Both the position numbers and the translations under genes were made by a program. Below are positions 39,346-47,639 of a stretch of 64,000 nt of DNA, in pieces. The DNA comes from an uncultured Lysobacteraceae bacterium. Its GTDB lineage: Bacteria; Pseudomonadota; Gammaproteobacteria; Xanthomonadales; Xanthomonadaceae. Under the pieces are notes generated by a model. It ran no database searches and was not told the DNA's origin. It saw only the letters and a program-made list of their open reading frames with translations. Where the stretch lies: contig CADECF010000001.1 of the NCBI GenBank assembly GCA_902825775.1, positions 310,001-374,000 on the forward strand, read 5' to 3'. Position 1 is the first letter of the stretch. The number at the start of each line of letters is the position of its first letter.

Positions 39346-40142
39346 GCATGAGCGAGACACTGCCGCTGGACGAAATTGTGCAGGGCGACTGCATTGAGGT
39401 CATGCGGAGCATGCCGGCGTCCTGCGTCGATCTCATCGTTGCCGACCCGCCCTACAATCTGAATAAGGATTTTGGCGCGTGGAAGGAAAGGGATCGAAAA
39501 GAGGGGTGGCTTCCGTGGTCAAGGGAGTGGATTAACGAAGGCATTCGTGTCCTCCGTCCTGGCGGAAGCTTCTTCATATATGGCATCCATCATCATTTAT
39601 GTTGGTTGCAGTGCCACCTCTATGAGTCGGGGATGGATTACCGCCGACAGATCATCTGGTTCTACGAGAACGGCTTCTCTGGCTACAAACGCAACCTCGC
39701 GGCACACTACGAACCGCTTCTCTGGTTCAGCAAGCCAGGTGCTGACTACACATTCCACCCAATTAGGGAACCTTACAAGAGCGCCGAGCGACTCAAGCAC
39801 AAGATCACAAAGGGCGGCAAGACGTGGGAGCCGCATCCTGACGGGCGCCTCGCCGGCGATGTGTGGAAATTTCCAGTTCTCGCCGGTAGGCGATTCGCCG
39901 CAGAGCGTGTCAATCATCCTACGCAGAAGCCGCTCAGCATCTCTCGAAGGATTGTCAGGCACTTCTCAAACGCAGGCGACGTGGTGCTCGTGCCGTTTGC
40001 CGGAAGCGGCTCCGAATGCGTCGCTGCGAAGCAACTCGAGCGGCACTTCATAGGCACCGAACTCAACCCTGACTACATTGCCATTGCTCGGCAACGTCTT
40101 GATGTGGCGCTAAACGATTTACTTAGCGGGCTCGATGGATGA
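39342..40142 (+). CDS. DNA methyltransferase (beta-class N6-adenine type, DPPYN)
   Basis: 266 residues. Catalytic motif DPPYN at 35-39 comes first and the SAM-binding FAGSG (219-223) is near the C-terminus, the beta-class order. 'HPTQKP' before motif I is also typical. DPPY favours N6-adenine methylation. Translation couples to the preceding methylase (ATGA). The last 24 bp overlap the 3' end of the convergent iron-sulfur protein gene. Two methylases of different type imply an asymmetric recognition site. Confidence 0.9.
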   Translation: MSMSETLPLDEIVQGDCIEVMRSMPASCVDLIVADPPYNLNKDFGAWKERDRKEGWLPWSREWINEGIRVLRPGGSFFIYGIHHHLCWLQCHLYESGMDYRRQIIWFYENGFSGYKRNLAAHYEPLLWFSKPGADYTFHPIREPYKSAERLKHKITKGGKTWEPHPDGRLAGDVWKFPVLAGRRFAAERVNHPTQKPLSISRRIVRHFSNAGDVVLVPFAGSGSECVAAKQLERHFIGTELNPDYIAIARQRLDVALNDLLSGLDG

Positions 40143-41189
40143 TCGCCTCTCGGCCGATAAGCGAAGTGGGCGTCCCGCGATGACCTCAAGAACACTTTTC
40201 CGATATGCCCGATTGTTCCGGTCTACATAGAGCTGCGATGCGGGCGGTAGAGGTCTACGAAGCCAGATCGCTAAGTGCAGTGCGAGTGTCGTGAGCGTCC
40301 CGATCCTCATGTTCAGAACCTTGGCGATGTCGGCCAGAACGTCCCAATAGCCTGATCGCACATTGGGTAGCGCATCCTTGACGATAAGCAGCGTCATCTC
40401 CTCAAGCGCCCAACCATAACGGGAGTGCAGAACGGCGGCGCTATCGAGCACATCGCGCGGCGACTCGATTGCCGAAAGCTGCCCGAACTCTACCTCTACC
40501 AAGCCCTTTGCTGCACCAGGCCGTCCGAGCACGAGATCCATACGCATATGGTTGTTTCCTCTCCGCCGCATCGCGGCACCTTGTCCTGCTGCGATCAGTA
40601 GGTTTCGGGTATGAAGCACAGGAAATCGGTCTCCAATCATGTGCATAGCCAGCTCCATGGCGCGCTCGGAGAGCGCTAATAGTGCATCGCTCTCTTCGGC
40701 GAGGACGCCTTGCTTGGGCGTGTGGAAAAGTGCTTCAACAGTTCGGTTGAAACGAGCGATTTCACCAGGGGGCAATTTCACATAAGCAGGATCGTCCTGC
40801 TGCCAAGCAACGCGCGCGCCCTTATCGGGGCGTAGGTAAATCGCGCCGACGGGACACCGACTTGCACAGACTCCGCAGCCAATACACTTTGATGGATCGA
40901 CCTCCGGTGATCCGCTGCCGGGGTCAATCCATATCGCATCCGCTGCGCACGTAGCAGTCGACGTATCAGCAGGAAATTCAGGAAGAGAGGTGCTGGCGAT
41001 CTCGTATTCTGAGAATGAGACACAGGGGCTGGTGGGGCAACTCAGACAGGCTGCTTCTGCCCGGTCCCCATTGCCGAATTGCACAATCGCGGGTTGAGCT
41101 TCGCTATACGCAAGGGCAATGGGCGCGTATCCATCTGCAAACCCATAAACGCTGGTGGCGCTAGATGCGGATTTAAGCAGTCTGGACAT
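40119..41189 (-). CDS. Two-[4Fe-4S]-cluster protein of the restriction-modification locus; novel candidate subunit
   Basis: 356 residues. Two ferredoxin-like cysteine sets are complete: Cys48-x2-Cys51-x4-Cys56 with Cys81 (TCAADAIWID), and Cys102-x2-Cys105-x2-Cys108-x3-Cys112-Pro (CIGCGVCASRCPVGAIYL). The C-terminal 200 residues contain 'RMDLVLG ... GLVEVEFG' (Asp218, Glu232, Glu234), which resembles a PD-(D/E)XK core but has Glu where Lys is expected. ATG 41189 (a TTG lies 1 codon upstream) overlaps the end of the nuclease gene by 17 bp, so the two are co-expressed. I know no named restriction system with a dicluster ferredoxin domain. Possible roles: DNA-binding or sensing subunit, or redox-gated nuclease partner. 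Confidence 0.75.
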   Translation of the reverse strand: MSRLLKSASSATSVYGFADGYAPIALAYSEAQPAIVQFGNGDRAEAACLSCPTSPCVSFSEYEIASTSLPEFPADTSTATCAADAIWIDPGSGSPEVDPSKCIGCGVCASRCPVGAIYLRPDKGARVAWQQDDPAYVKLPPGEIARFNRTVEALFHTPKQGVLAEESDALLALSERAMELAMHMIGDRFPVLHTRNLLIAAGQGAAMRRRGNNHMRMDLVLGRPGAAKGLVEVEFGQLSAIESPRDVLDSAAVLHSRYGWALEEMTLLIVKDALPNVRSGYWDVLADIAKVLNMRIGTLTTLALHLAIWLRRPLPPASQLYVDRNNRAYRKSVLEVIAGRPLRLSAERRSSIEPAK

Positions 41190-41712
41190 CAAGCACTCCC
41201 CTGAGCTCGAACATTGCTGCCAGATCCAGTGGCGCCTGTGCCATCACTCGCGCTAAGGCAAGGCGAAGTAAGCTTGTAAAATCGATCACGCCAATGTTGA
41301 TCCGGTAGGTAGCAAAAATATCGCCCACGAGTTCGTGCACTTCGGAGCGATCATTTGGCGAGTTATAGCCGACAACGAGCGTTGTCGTGGCGTGCGTTGT
41401 TGCGTGTGGGACACCTTCTCGCGCTAGGAGGATGATCTTGTTCTCCAAGGCTTGTCGCACACCCTTGACCGAAATTTCGATCTCCTCGCCGGGCGACTTG
41501 ATCTCGACTGGAATTGAGTGCACGGCGTGAACGATGAGGGCATCTTCGCGCGCATTGTTAACGCCCATCCGATTGACCTCGCAGTTGAAGCCAACAATTG
41601 TAAGAAGGTCCGCGACGAGGGGATAGAAAGTTCCCTTCTGATCTCGGCCATGTGCCAGATGCAAGCGCTGCATGGCCTCCTCGATCTGCCCCCCCCGCGG
41701 CACCCAACGCAT
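41173..41712 (-). CDS. PD-(D/E)XK endonuclease part of the restriction enzyme (C-terminal fragment after a frameshift)
   Basis: 179 residues as it stands. Catalytic core Asp57-x12-Glu70-x-Lys72 (EDALIV ... IPVEIKSP) is a textbook PD-(D/E)XK motif. It starts at ATG 41712 within the 3' part of the next gene on the same strand. If the run of eight G's at 41,689-41,696 (minus strand) were seven, the upstream frame would continue straight into this one (AAGG then QIEEAMQ), making one 573-residue enzyme with the catalytic residues at about 451, 464 and 466. It may be a sequencing error or a phase-variable switch. Confidence 0.75.
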   Translation of the reverse strand: MRWVPRGGQIEEAMQRLHLAHGRDQKGTFYPLVADLLTIVGFNCEVNRMGVNNAREDALIVHAVHSIPVEIKSPGEEIEISVKGVRQALENKIILLAREGVPHATTHATTTLVVGYNSPNDRSEVHELVGDIFATYRINIGVIDFTSLLRLALARVMAQAPLDLAAMFELRGVLDVQTA

Positions 41713-42895
41713 TGCGTAGTTCTGCTTCCACGGCGGCAGTCCGGACGTTGGCCAAGACGGTGCCAGTGGTTGGTTGAACGAATAGACGTGTCAAGCGCGA
41801 AACTTTTGGGGATGCTTCGCCAATTCTTCGAGCAGTCGCTGGAACGCGCTTCGGACGCGCGTGATATGCAATGAACTCCGGTGCGTAGGTCTCAACCGTC
41901 GCAACGGACAACTGCTGGAAAGGCGAAAAATGGATGGGCCTGTCGAACCCGCCGTCTCGAAGCAACTGCTCTGCTGCGTGAACAGTGGCCAATTCATCCC
42001 CTAGATCGAAACCGCCTCGTTCGAGCATACGTAGGTGTGTCGCTCGGATCATCGCGGGCCGCAGCTCCGTTGGCAGGTGTTCGAAATGGATTGCGCGAAA
42101 ATCTAATACTTGCTCCAAGCGGGCAGCTTCCCTGCGGCCAAACTCGGTGATGCGAAGCTGGCCGCGCGAGGCACGCTCCGTCCATCCGGCCCACGGCGGA
42201 ACCGCCATAGGGATGCGCACGTAGTTCCCCATGGTTGGGTTTCGCTTGATGCTGCGCTGTGCCGCTATTTCATCAAGCTGCCTGTCAAGGGCCCCGGAGA
42301 CTCGTCGCATGCGTTCAATGTCAGTAGCTAAGGCTACGATCAGCTCGGCACTAGAGTCGTCCTCAATGCACATCGGGCCGGCGATTAGCTCGTCGCGCGA
42401 GAGGACATCGAGGCGAGCTAACGCCTTCAAGATCGTCGAGAAAGGGCGAACCACCTGCCCGCCTCGCACATTTGAACCCGGATTTGGAAAGGCCATGGCG
42501 AGGAAGGACTCGCGCGTGAGAGCCCGTGGATCAGCGGCGGACGCAAGGTGGTTTCCAAGGTGAGTGAAACGAAACCTCAGGGCCTGGTCGCCTGACGCCA
42601 TCCAGCCTAGGGTTCGGTAGAGCTCCGAATACATCTTGGCTTGGTTGTAGATCGGATCCCGGCTCCTGTCTGCACGCGTTGAGCGCAGCAATGCCTGTGC
42701 CCCGATCGCTCCTTGGGACGACACGGTATTGGTATCCACCATGGCCCTGCCCATATCGTCCAGCCCAAACTCAGGTAGATCGACCAAGCCCGGATGGATC
42801 GCCCGAAAGGTTCTGATGAACTGATCAATGTCAGAACCGGGATTGGGTATGCGGAGCACGGCGCCGTCCTGTCGGGTTGCGCCCCATCTTCTCAA
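41558..42895 (-). CDS. Restriction endonuclease, N-terminal part (frame lost at a G8 tract)
   Basis: 445 residues as read, of which about 402 are genuine and the last 43 are out of frame after the G8 tract. Start is TTG 42895 (GTG codons downstream are alternatives). Segments such as 'MYSELYRTLGWM' and 'VRPFSTILKALARLDVLSRDELIAGP' look like the helical recognition part of AlwI-like type IIS enzymes; this family link is tentative. Together with the catalytic fragment and the iron-sulfur gene it forms a minus-strand operon converging on the methylase operon. Confidence 0.68.
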   Translation of the reverse strand: MRRWGATRQDGAVLRIPNPGSDIDQFIRTFRAIHPGLVDLPEFGLDDMGRAMVDTNTVSSQGAIGAQALLRSTRADRSRDPIYNQAKMYSELYRTLGWMASGDQALRFRFTHLGNHLASAADPRALTRESFLAMAFPNPGSNVRGGQVVRPFSTILKALARLDVLSRDELIAGPMCIEDDSSAELIVALATDIERMRRVSGALDRQLDEIAAQRSIKRNPTMGNYVRIPMAVPPWAGWTERASRGQLRITEFGRREAARLEQVLDFRAIHFEHLPTELRPAMIRATHLRMLERGGFDLGDELATVHAAEQLLRDGGFDRPIHFSPFQQLSVATVETYAPEFIAYHARPKRVPATARRIGEASPKVSRLTRLFVQPTTGTVLANVRTAAVEAELRNALGAAGGADRGGHAALASGTWPRSEGNFLSPRRGPSYNCWLQLRGQSDGR

Positions 42896-43066
42896 GCAAC
42901 GATTCTGTCCTGCAAGCGGTGCTAGGCGGATAGTTGCGCTCTTGATCCTGATGCGCGTCTGTTAGTAGGAGCCCAGGCGGTGCGAAGTGCGGCAAGCTAC
43001 ACTTTAAGAAGGCAAGTGGGTGCCACGGCGGCGGCGTCGAGTGATTGGTGAGTGCAGGAGGGAGCT

Positions 43067-43615
43067 ATGACGAGACAGCCTGGTGGGGATAGTGAGCGCG
43101 CGGGCTCTATGGGAGGTAGCAGAACCGCAATTACCGTCGCCATCATCGGTGTGCTCGGCGCCGTTCTCGCCGCACTAATCACTGGCTACATGCAGCGTCC
43201 CCAGGCTCAGCCGAAAGAACACCGGACAGCCGCACGTCCTGCGGCTGTGGTCGCAGAAGCGCCAAGCGCAGTGCAATTGATTGCTGCTCATGTGGGCAAG
43301 GCCGGGCCGCTTGGCCCGGTCCACGCCAAGACCACCCGGTTTGCACCCACGGATACCATTGCGATTACCTTGCGCATCAACGCCGCGCAGAGTGTCGCCA
43401 ACTTCCCAGTGCGCGTCGATGCCAAGGTCTTTGGCGGCATCAACATGTATCAAGCCCGCGTTTCGGCCGATGTTTCCCAGCCCGGGCCCAAGCAGATCAC
43501 CCTACGCTTCCCCCCGAGCGAGCACTACGCTAACCCCTTGTTCCTCTCGGTCGAGATCGAGGGCATGACGGTGTATAACCAGGAACTATCGATTGAGGAA
43601 TACGACGCTCACTAG
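43067..43615 (+). CDS. Single-pass membrane protein with C-terminal beta-rich domain, unknown function
   Basis: 182 residues from ATG 43067, preceded by GGAGGGAG. A basic N-terminus and one membrane helix (about 20-43, TAITVAIIGVLGAVLAALI) lead to an Ala/Pro linker and a beta-rich domain ('TDTIAITLRINAAQSVANFPVRVDAKVF'), perhaps Ig-like. Divergent from the restriction gene; its 3' end meets the convergent gene with a 4-bp overlap. The 171 bp upstream hold the divergent promoters. No family recognised. Confidence 0.62.
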   Translation: MTRQPGGDSERAGSMGGSRTAITVAIIGVLGAVLAALITGYMQRPQAQPKEHRTAARPAAVVAEAPSAVQLIAAHVGKAGPLGPVHAKTTRFAPTDTIAITLRINAAQSVANFPVRVDAKVFGGINMYQARVSADVSQPGPKQITLRFPPSEHYANPLFLSVEIEGMTVYNQELSIEEYDAH

Positions 43616-44076
43616 GGTAGGGGCGGTGCCGGCCCTTGTTGAATGCTCGCGGACGTCGGCTGTAGCAAAGAACGCAGTGCCTGGCCTAGGGTCGACCCTG
43701 CCGGGATTGCCACGAGGAGCGAAGCCGAAGCGACCATTAGCGCTAGCACGGTGAGAGCAAACATCCACCGTTGCGCCCGAATACTCTCACGCACGCTGAG
43801 AATCGAGGAGAGCTGCGCAAACTGATCGCGTAAGGCCGTCTCTTCTTCGCCGAGCTGAACTGAGAGGCGCCGCACGCCTGCTTGGATTGTTTCGGGAAGT
43901 GTGCTGGGCTTCTCACCTTCGCGCCATGGCGGCAACGAAAAAGCCGCGCAGTCATGACGATACCAATGCGCTTGCTTAGACTGCTTGGCGAGTTCGCGAG
44001 CGATGACGGGAGCGCCTAGGGTGCGGTCGAAGAACGCACCGATCTCATCGAGCGTGCAAGCGTATTTTATTGACAT
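43612..44076 (-). CDS. Small membrane protein of unknown function
   Basis: 154 residues. The soluble N-terminus (about 1-100) has a possible coiled coil (LSVQLGEEETALRDQFAQLSSILSVRE), followed by one membrane helix (about 104-127, WMFALTVLALMVASASLLVAI) and a short tail. It overlaps the convergent membrane protein gene by 4 bp. The two may form a pair, but that is only inferred from position. Confidence 0.6.
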   Translation of the reverse strand: MSIKYACTLDEIGAFFDRTLGAPVIARELAKQSKQAHWYRHDCAAFSLPPWREGEKPSTLPETIQAGVRRLSVQLGEEETALRDQFAQLSSILSVRESIRAQRWMFALTVLALMVASASLLVAIPAGSTLGQALRSLLQPTSASIQQGPAPPLP

Positions 44077-44093
44077 TTACGAATGATTCATTA

Positions 44094-44210
44094 TTACGTA
44101 TACGTAAGCTTTAGTTCTTATGTGTAACAACGTAAGAAAACTAATACTATAAGTTTCCAAACACGAGTATGGTTCTAAGTTTCAGAATAACGCTTGTTTT
44201 CTGCGTTATT
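44094..44210. repeat. AT-rich spacer with palindromes before the internal recombinase
   Basis: The non-coding stretch 44,077-44,376 is unusually AT-rich for this genome. It contains a perfect 14-bp palindrome TTACGTATACGTAA (44,094-44,107) and an inverted repeat AATAACGC / GCGTTATT (44,186-44,210). These could be recombinase or regulator binding sites or promoter elements for the flanking divergent genes. No gene is seen. Confidence 0.55.
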
Positions 44211-44376
44211 TCAGTTGCCCATGCTTCTATGTCGATTGCCACTTTGGCCGCTAAAAGTGCGCGGATTGATCAATCCATAAGAGAGTGAGATAGACCCTCT
44301 TTTCTGCATCTCTTCGTTTGACAGACAAGCCCATCGCCTTATCACAAGTCCTGGCTAGGCAGCAGGAAGTTTGTCA

Positions 44377-45774
44377 ATGAAGCAGGGTGCAGATGGGGCG
44401 GCGAACGCAACGAATAGTGTGGAGTTTCCTGCGTCGGGTTGGACGATAAAAGACCTCCGCATTGGAAAAGTGCATGCGGGATCTGTGCACATCCACGACA
44501 TGAAGGGCGCGCATCAGTTTCGTGAGTTTGTCGAGGCTACTTTCGAGCTCGTCAAGCGTAGGCGCCAGGGGCGTAATGCAACCCGATACCTGGAAGAGCT
44601 CAGCAATCCAGAAGCGCCTAGGCTTCTGTCCGAAGAGGCGGGCGACTATCTCGCTGAGATGAAGCGCCGTCGCAAGGCGAGATCGACGCAATACAGCCAG
44701 AAGCGCCATTTTCGACTGCTCACACTCGCCGCGGGTGATATTCCGGTCTCTCGCATCAGCTCAGCGCATATCCGTGAGTTTTGGGAAGTTCTGCGCTGGT
44801 GGCCCGAAGACGCCGGGTCGTCAAAGAAGTATCAAGGCATGACCGATGCGCAGATCCTCGCATGTGGCAAAGCCAAAAATCGCGAGCCGCGGGCGGACTC
44901 GACCATGAATTTGGCAAAAACGCAGATATCGGCCTTTTTCAACGGCTTGGTAAAACGGCGAGTGATCGCCTCGTCTCCGATGGTGAGCTTCCGTGATCCC
45001 AGAAGGAGTCTGGTCGATGCACCGAAGCGGCGGCCCTTCATGGCCGAAGAGATCGTCAAGATATTCGATCCAGAAACATTCTTGCCATGGGCAAGAAAGG
45101 CGCCACACGCTTGGTGGGCTCCGATGATCGGTCTATACACCGGCGCCAGGGTGGGGGAAGTCGCCCAGCTCAAAGTAGCAGACATCATCCAGGATGCCGG
45201 TGTCTGGTGCTTCTCAATCCGGGTAACAGAGGATAGCGATGGAGGGGTAAGCCAAACCCTCAAAGGCGCCTCTGCCGTTCGCTTCATTCCGGTTGCTCAA
45301 CCGCTGCTGGATGCCGGCTTGCTCGACTTCCTGGAAGACGCGCGGGAGAGTGGGCATGCGAGGCTGTTTCCACAGCTGAAAATGGGCTGCAAGGCTGGAA
45401 CCCAGGAGCGCAATGGTGTCGGTTATGGTCAAGCGTTGTGCCGTCTGTTCTCGGCCCACTTGAAGCGCAGCATGTCGATGCAAAAGGGGTTGGCGTTCCA
45501 CTGTTTCAGACACAATCTGGTTACGGAGCTGACCGTCAACAAGGTCGAGCCGCGTGTTATCGCCAGCATCACGGGGCATCTGCCGAAACAGCATGGGAGA
45601 GAGGTTATGCAGTATCCAGTGATGGAGGGGCACTACATGCACGTGCCGACAGGGATCATCAGGCCGGAGCAAGTGGCGGCGCTGGCTACATTCACTCCGC
45701 CAGTCAGTCTTCCGGTCTATCAGCGGGGGCAGTTTGCCCACTGCTTTGGGAAGAATGCGAAGAAGTATCCGTGA
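44377..45774 (+). CDS. Tyrosine recombinase/phage-type integrase, internal
   Basis: 465 residues from ATG 44377 (AGGAAG 7 nt upstream). Catalytic set of tyrosine recombinases: Arg in LYTGARVGEV, His-x-x-Arg in HCFRHN, His in ITGH, and a Tyr in MEGHYMHVP. An N-terminal SAM-like core-binding domain precedes. It is not adjacent to either attachment site found here, so it either belongs to an older, nested element or has another role. It is distantly related to the border integrase (both share LIGLYTGARV and the E-V-x-QL region). Confidence 0.85.
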   Translation: MKQGADGAANATNSVEFPASGWTIKDLRIGKVHAGSVHIHDMKGAHQFREFVEATFELVKRRRQGRNATRYLEELSNPEAPRLLSEEAGDYLAEMKRRRKARSTQYSQKRHFRLLTLAAGDIPVSRISSAHIREFWEVLRWWPEDAGSSKKYQGMTDAQILACGKAKNREPRADSTMNLAKTQISAFFNGLVKRRVIASSPMVSFRDPRRSLVDAPKRRPFMAEEIVKIFDPETFLPWARKAPHAWWAPMIGLYTGARVGEVAQLKVADIIQDAGVWCFSIRVTEDSDGGVSQTLKGASAVRFIPVAQPLLDAGLLDFLEDARESGHARLFPQLKMGCKAGTQERNGVGYGQALCRLFSAHLKRSMSMQKGLAFHCFRHNLVTELTVNKVEPRVIASITGHLPKQHGREVMQYPVMEGHYMHVPTGIIRPEQVAALATFTPPVSLPVYQRGQFAHCFGKNAKKYP

Positions 45775-45919
45775 GGTAAGCGTTGCGGCCGCATAAACTC
45801 TGAAAGCTTCCTCCACAGCCCCATTGCCCGTGAACGCTCGTTCTCATTGAGACGCGGGGGAGATTCGCCCGGGCCCGGGTGTTGTTCTCATAGGGAGCGA
45901 CGCCATTCGGGCGGGGTCG

Positions 45920-46594
45920 ATGCGGTGCCCCCTTGGTGAGGCCAGCATCCAGCCTTCAGAGTGGGACTCTCTGCTAATCCAGCCAAGGTTGACGGGCGCG
46001 AACGAGTTGACGCCAAATGGTTTCCGCTTAGTGTCGCTGTCCATGGACACACTATCAGACCTCATCCCTCGCATCTCAGAAGATGGCCTGCGCAAATACT
46101 TCGACGCAATGGGATATCGATTAATTGCGGGAACCGCTTTTGATGAGCCGTGGACGGTAGTAGGCCCTGATGGGAGGGTTTGGAACAACAAGTGTTACAC
46201 GCTGGCTTCGCTTTGGGGTGCATGGCTAGAACAAGCCAGCGACATCTTGATCGAGGAGACCAAACTCGATCTCTTCATGGCAGAGTTCGTGGCTGGGGAT
46301 GAGGATCGCCGGGCAGAATTGATGCTTGAACTCGAACCCTATATCGCGGACAGATCGCCCAACGCATTGGAAACGCTTTTCGAGCCAGTTGTGCTTCTCA
46401 CTCCGGATCGCTTACCGGAAAGATGGCCAGAGAAGCTCGCGAAGAACTTAGGGGGACGACTCCGGGCGCGGGCGTTTGAGCATACAGTTTTCGAGTATGT
46501 CGCTGAGATCGACCCGGGCGCACTGGCTGACTGGGAGGTTTCTGAGGGGTGGCGTTGGGCGAGACGAGGCGATGAACTGACTCGCGTAAAGTAG
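45920..46594 (+). CDS. Hypothetical protein, partner of the following nuclease-like gene
   Basis: 224 residues from ATG 45920; an ATG at 46043 (183 residues) is also possible since neither has a good ribosome site. Acidic, soluble, no transmembrane segment or known motif. It ends 28 bp before the next gene, whose own AAGGAG lies in the gap, so the two form an operon. The 145 bp upstream are non-coding. Confidence 0.55.
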   Translation: MRCPLGEASIQPSEWDSLLIQPRLTGANELTPNGFRLVSLSMDTLSDLIPRISEDGLRKYFDAMGYRLIAGTAFDEPWTVVGPDGRVWNNKCYTLASLWGAWLEQASDILIEETKLDLFMAEFVAGDEDRRAELMLELEPYIADRSPNALETLFEPVVLLTPDRLPERWPEKLAKNLGGRLRARAFEHTVFEYVAEIDPGALADWEVSEGWRWARRGDELTRVK

Positions 46595-46622
46595 CGATCA
46601 CATTCCCTCAAGGAGCTCTTTC

Positions 46623-47618
46623 GTGAACTACGAAGAGTCCGCTACCGCCTACGCGAACCGGGCGCCTGGCCCAATCACGGCGGCCTTTCGTCGCGTGTCT
46701 GCTGAGATCAGCAGGCTGTCCACTTTTGGAATTCTGGATGAGGAGTCTTTGACGAGCTCAATCCTGGGCGGTTTGACGATCGCCTGCCCTTGGATGATCG
46801 AGAAGCATGGGTCAGGCACGGATGTCCCGCGGCAGTGCTCGTGGGGTCCATATTCAAAGTCGGGGCATGCTGGAACGCCGCAATCGGAGGCCACAAGTGG
46901 TGCGGATTTTGCCCTAGTGCTTTGGGAGAGCGAGCGTTGGGCACGGGTTGCGATCTTCCAGGCCAAGAAGGGTTGCGTTCAATGCGAGGCGGGAGCGACT
47001 GAGAACGAACCCAAGAAATGGTCGATCGATGTGCATCGCCTGCCCAAGAAGCCCAAGGATCCGAACAAGAAGCGTCGTCCGTCCCAGTTGGCGGCGCTGA
47101 TCGAGACAGGGCGATTAGGTTTAAAGGAGCAACTGCGCGCCATTGAGGGTGAGAGCGCAGATGTGCAAGCGGCAGTCCTCGCGCAGCACAGCGAGGGCGC
47201 TCATAAACGAGTAAAGGGTCTTGGCTGGATCCATTACCTGGCCTATATCGATTCGGCTCCGCTTTGTGTGCCGATTACGATGATCGACGAGGCCACCGTC
47301 GCCAAAGAGTTGGGAGCTATGGGCGGTCCATCCCTTGTCCCAATAGCGGGCGATTTAACTTCAACGCTTTTCGACCTAGTTCGTGCTGGCCTCAGCGACG
47401 AAGTGCCCAAGGGGTGGATCCGCCTGGATGCCGAAGGAGTCGAGGCCATCATCGGTGAACTAGTCGAGCTGATGCCGGTTGTCGTCGGCGATGAGCAAAG
47501 CGGGAAACCACTAACACCCGTGCCGGATCAAGATGGCATGCAAACGGGTGTAGCGCTGCCGGGTTCCCTCAGTGCTGAGCCGGAGTTCGAAGGCTCGCGT
47601 CCAACGAGTGGAATGTAG
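46623..47618 (+). CDS. Putative nuclease with E...D...QxK motif
   Basis: 331 residues from GTG 46623, with AAGGAG 7 nt upstream. Residues 40-115 contain Glu40/Glu41, 'SGADFALVLW' (Asp95) and 'VAIFQAKKG' (Gln113-Ala-Lys115). A D-x(n)-QxK pattern is seen in Mrr-like branches of the PD-(D/E)XK superfamily. The C-terminal half is beta/alpha and unknown. Together with the preceding gene it may be a two-gene defence module; this is inference. Confidence 0.6.
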   Translation: MNYEESATAYANRAPGPITAAFRRVSAEISRLSTFGILDEESLTSSILGGLTIACPWMIEKHGSGTDVPRQCSWGPYSKSGHAGTPQSEATSGADFALVLWESERWARVAIFQAKKGCVQCEAGATENEPKKWSIDVHRLPKKPKDPNKKRRPSQLAALIETGRLGLKEQLRAIEGESADVQAAVLAQHSEGAHKRVKGLGWIHYLAYIDSAPLCVPITMIDEATVAKELGAMGGPSLVPIAGDLTSTLFDLVRAGLSDEVPKGWIRLDAEGVEAIIGELVELMPVVVGDEQSGKPLTPVPDQDGMQTGVALPGSLSAEPEFEGSRPTSGM

Positions 47619-47639
47619 GCGAAAGCTGCAAGACCTCTC

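Noticed and set aside
41173-42895. Calling the endonuclease simply a pseudogene
   Set aside because: Only one base in a homopolymer separates the frames, both parts are otherwise intact, and switching or a sequencing error is at least as likely as decay.
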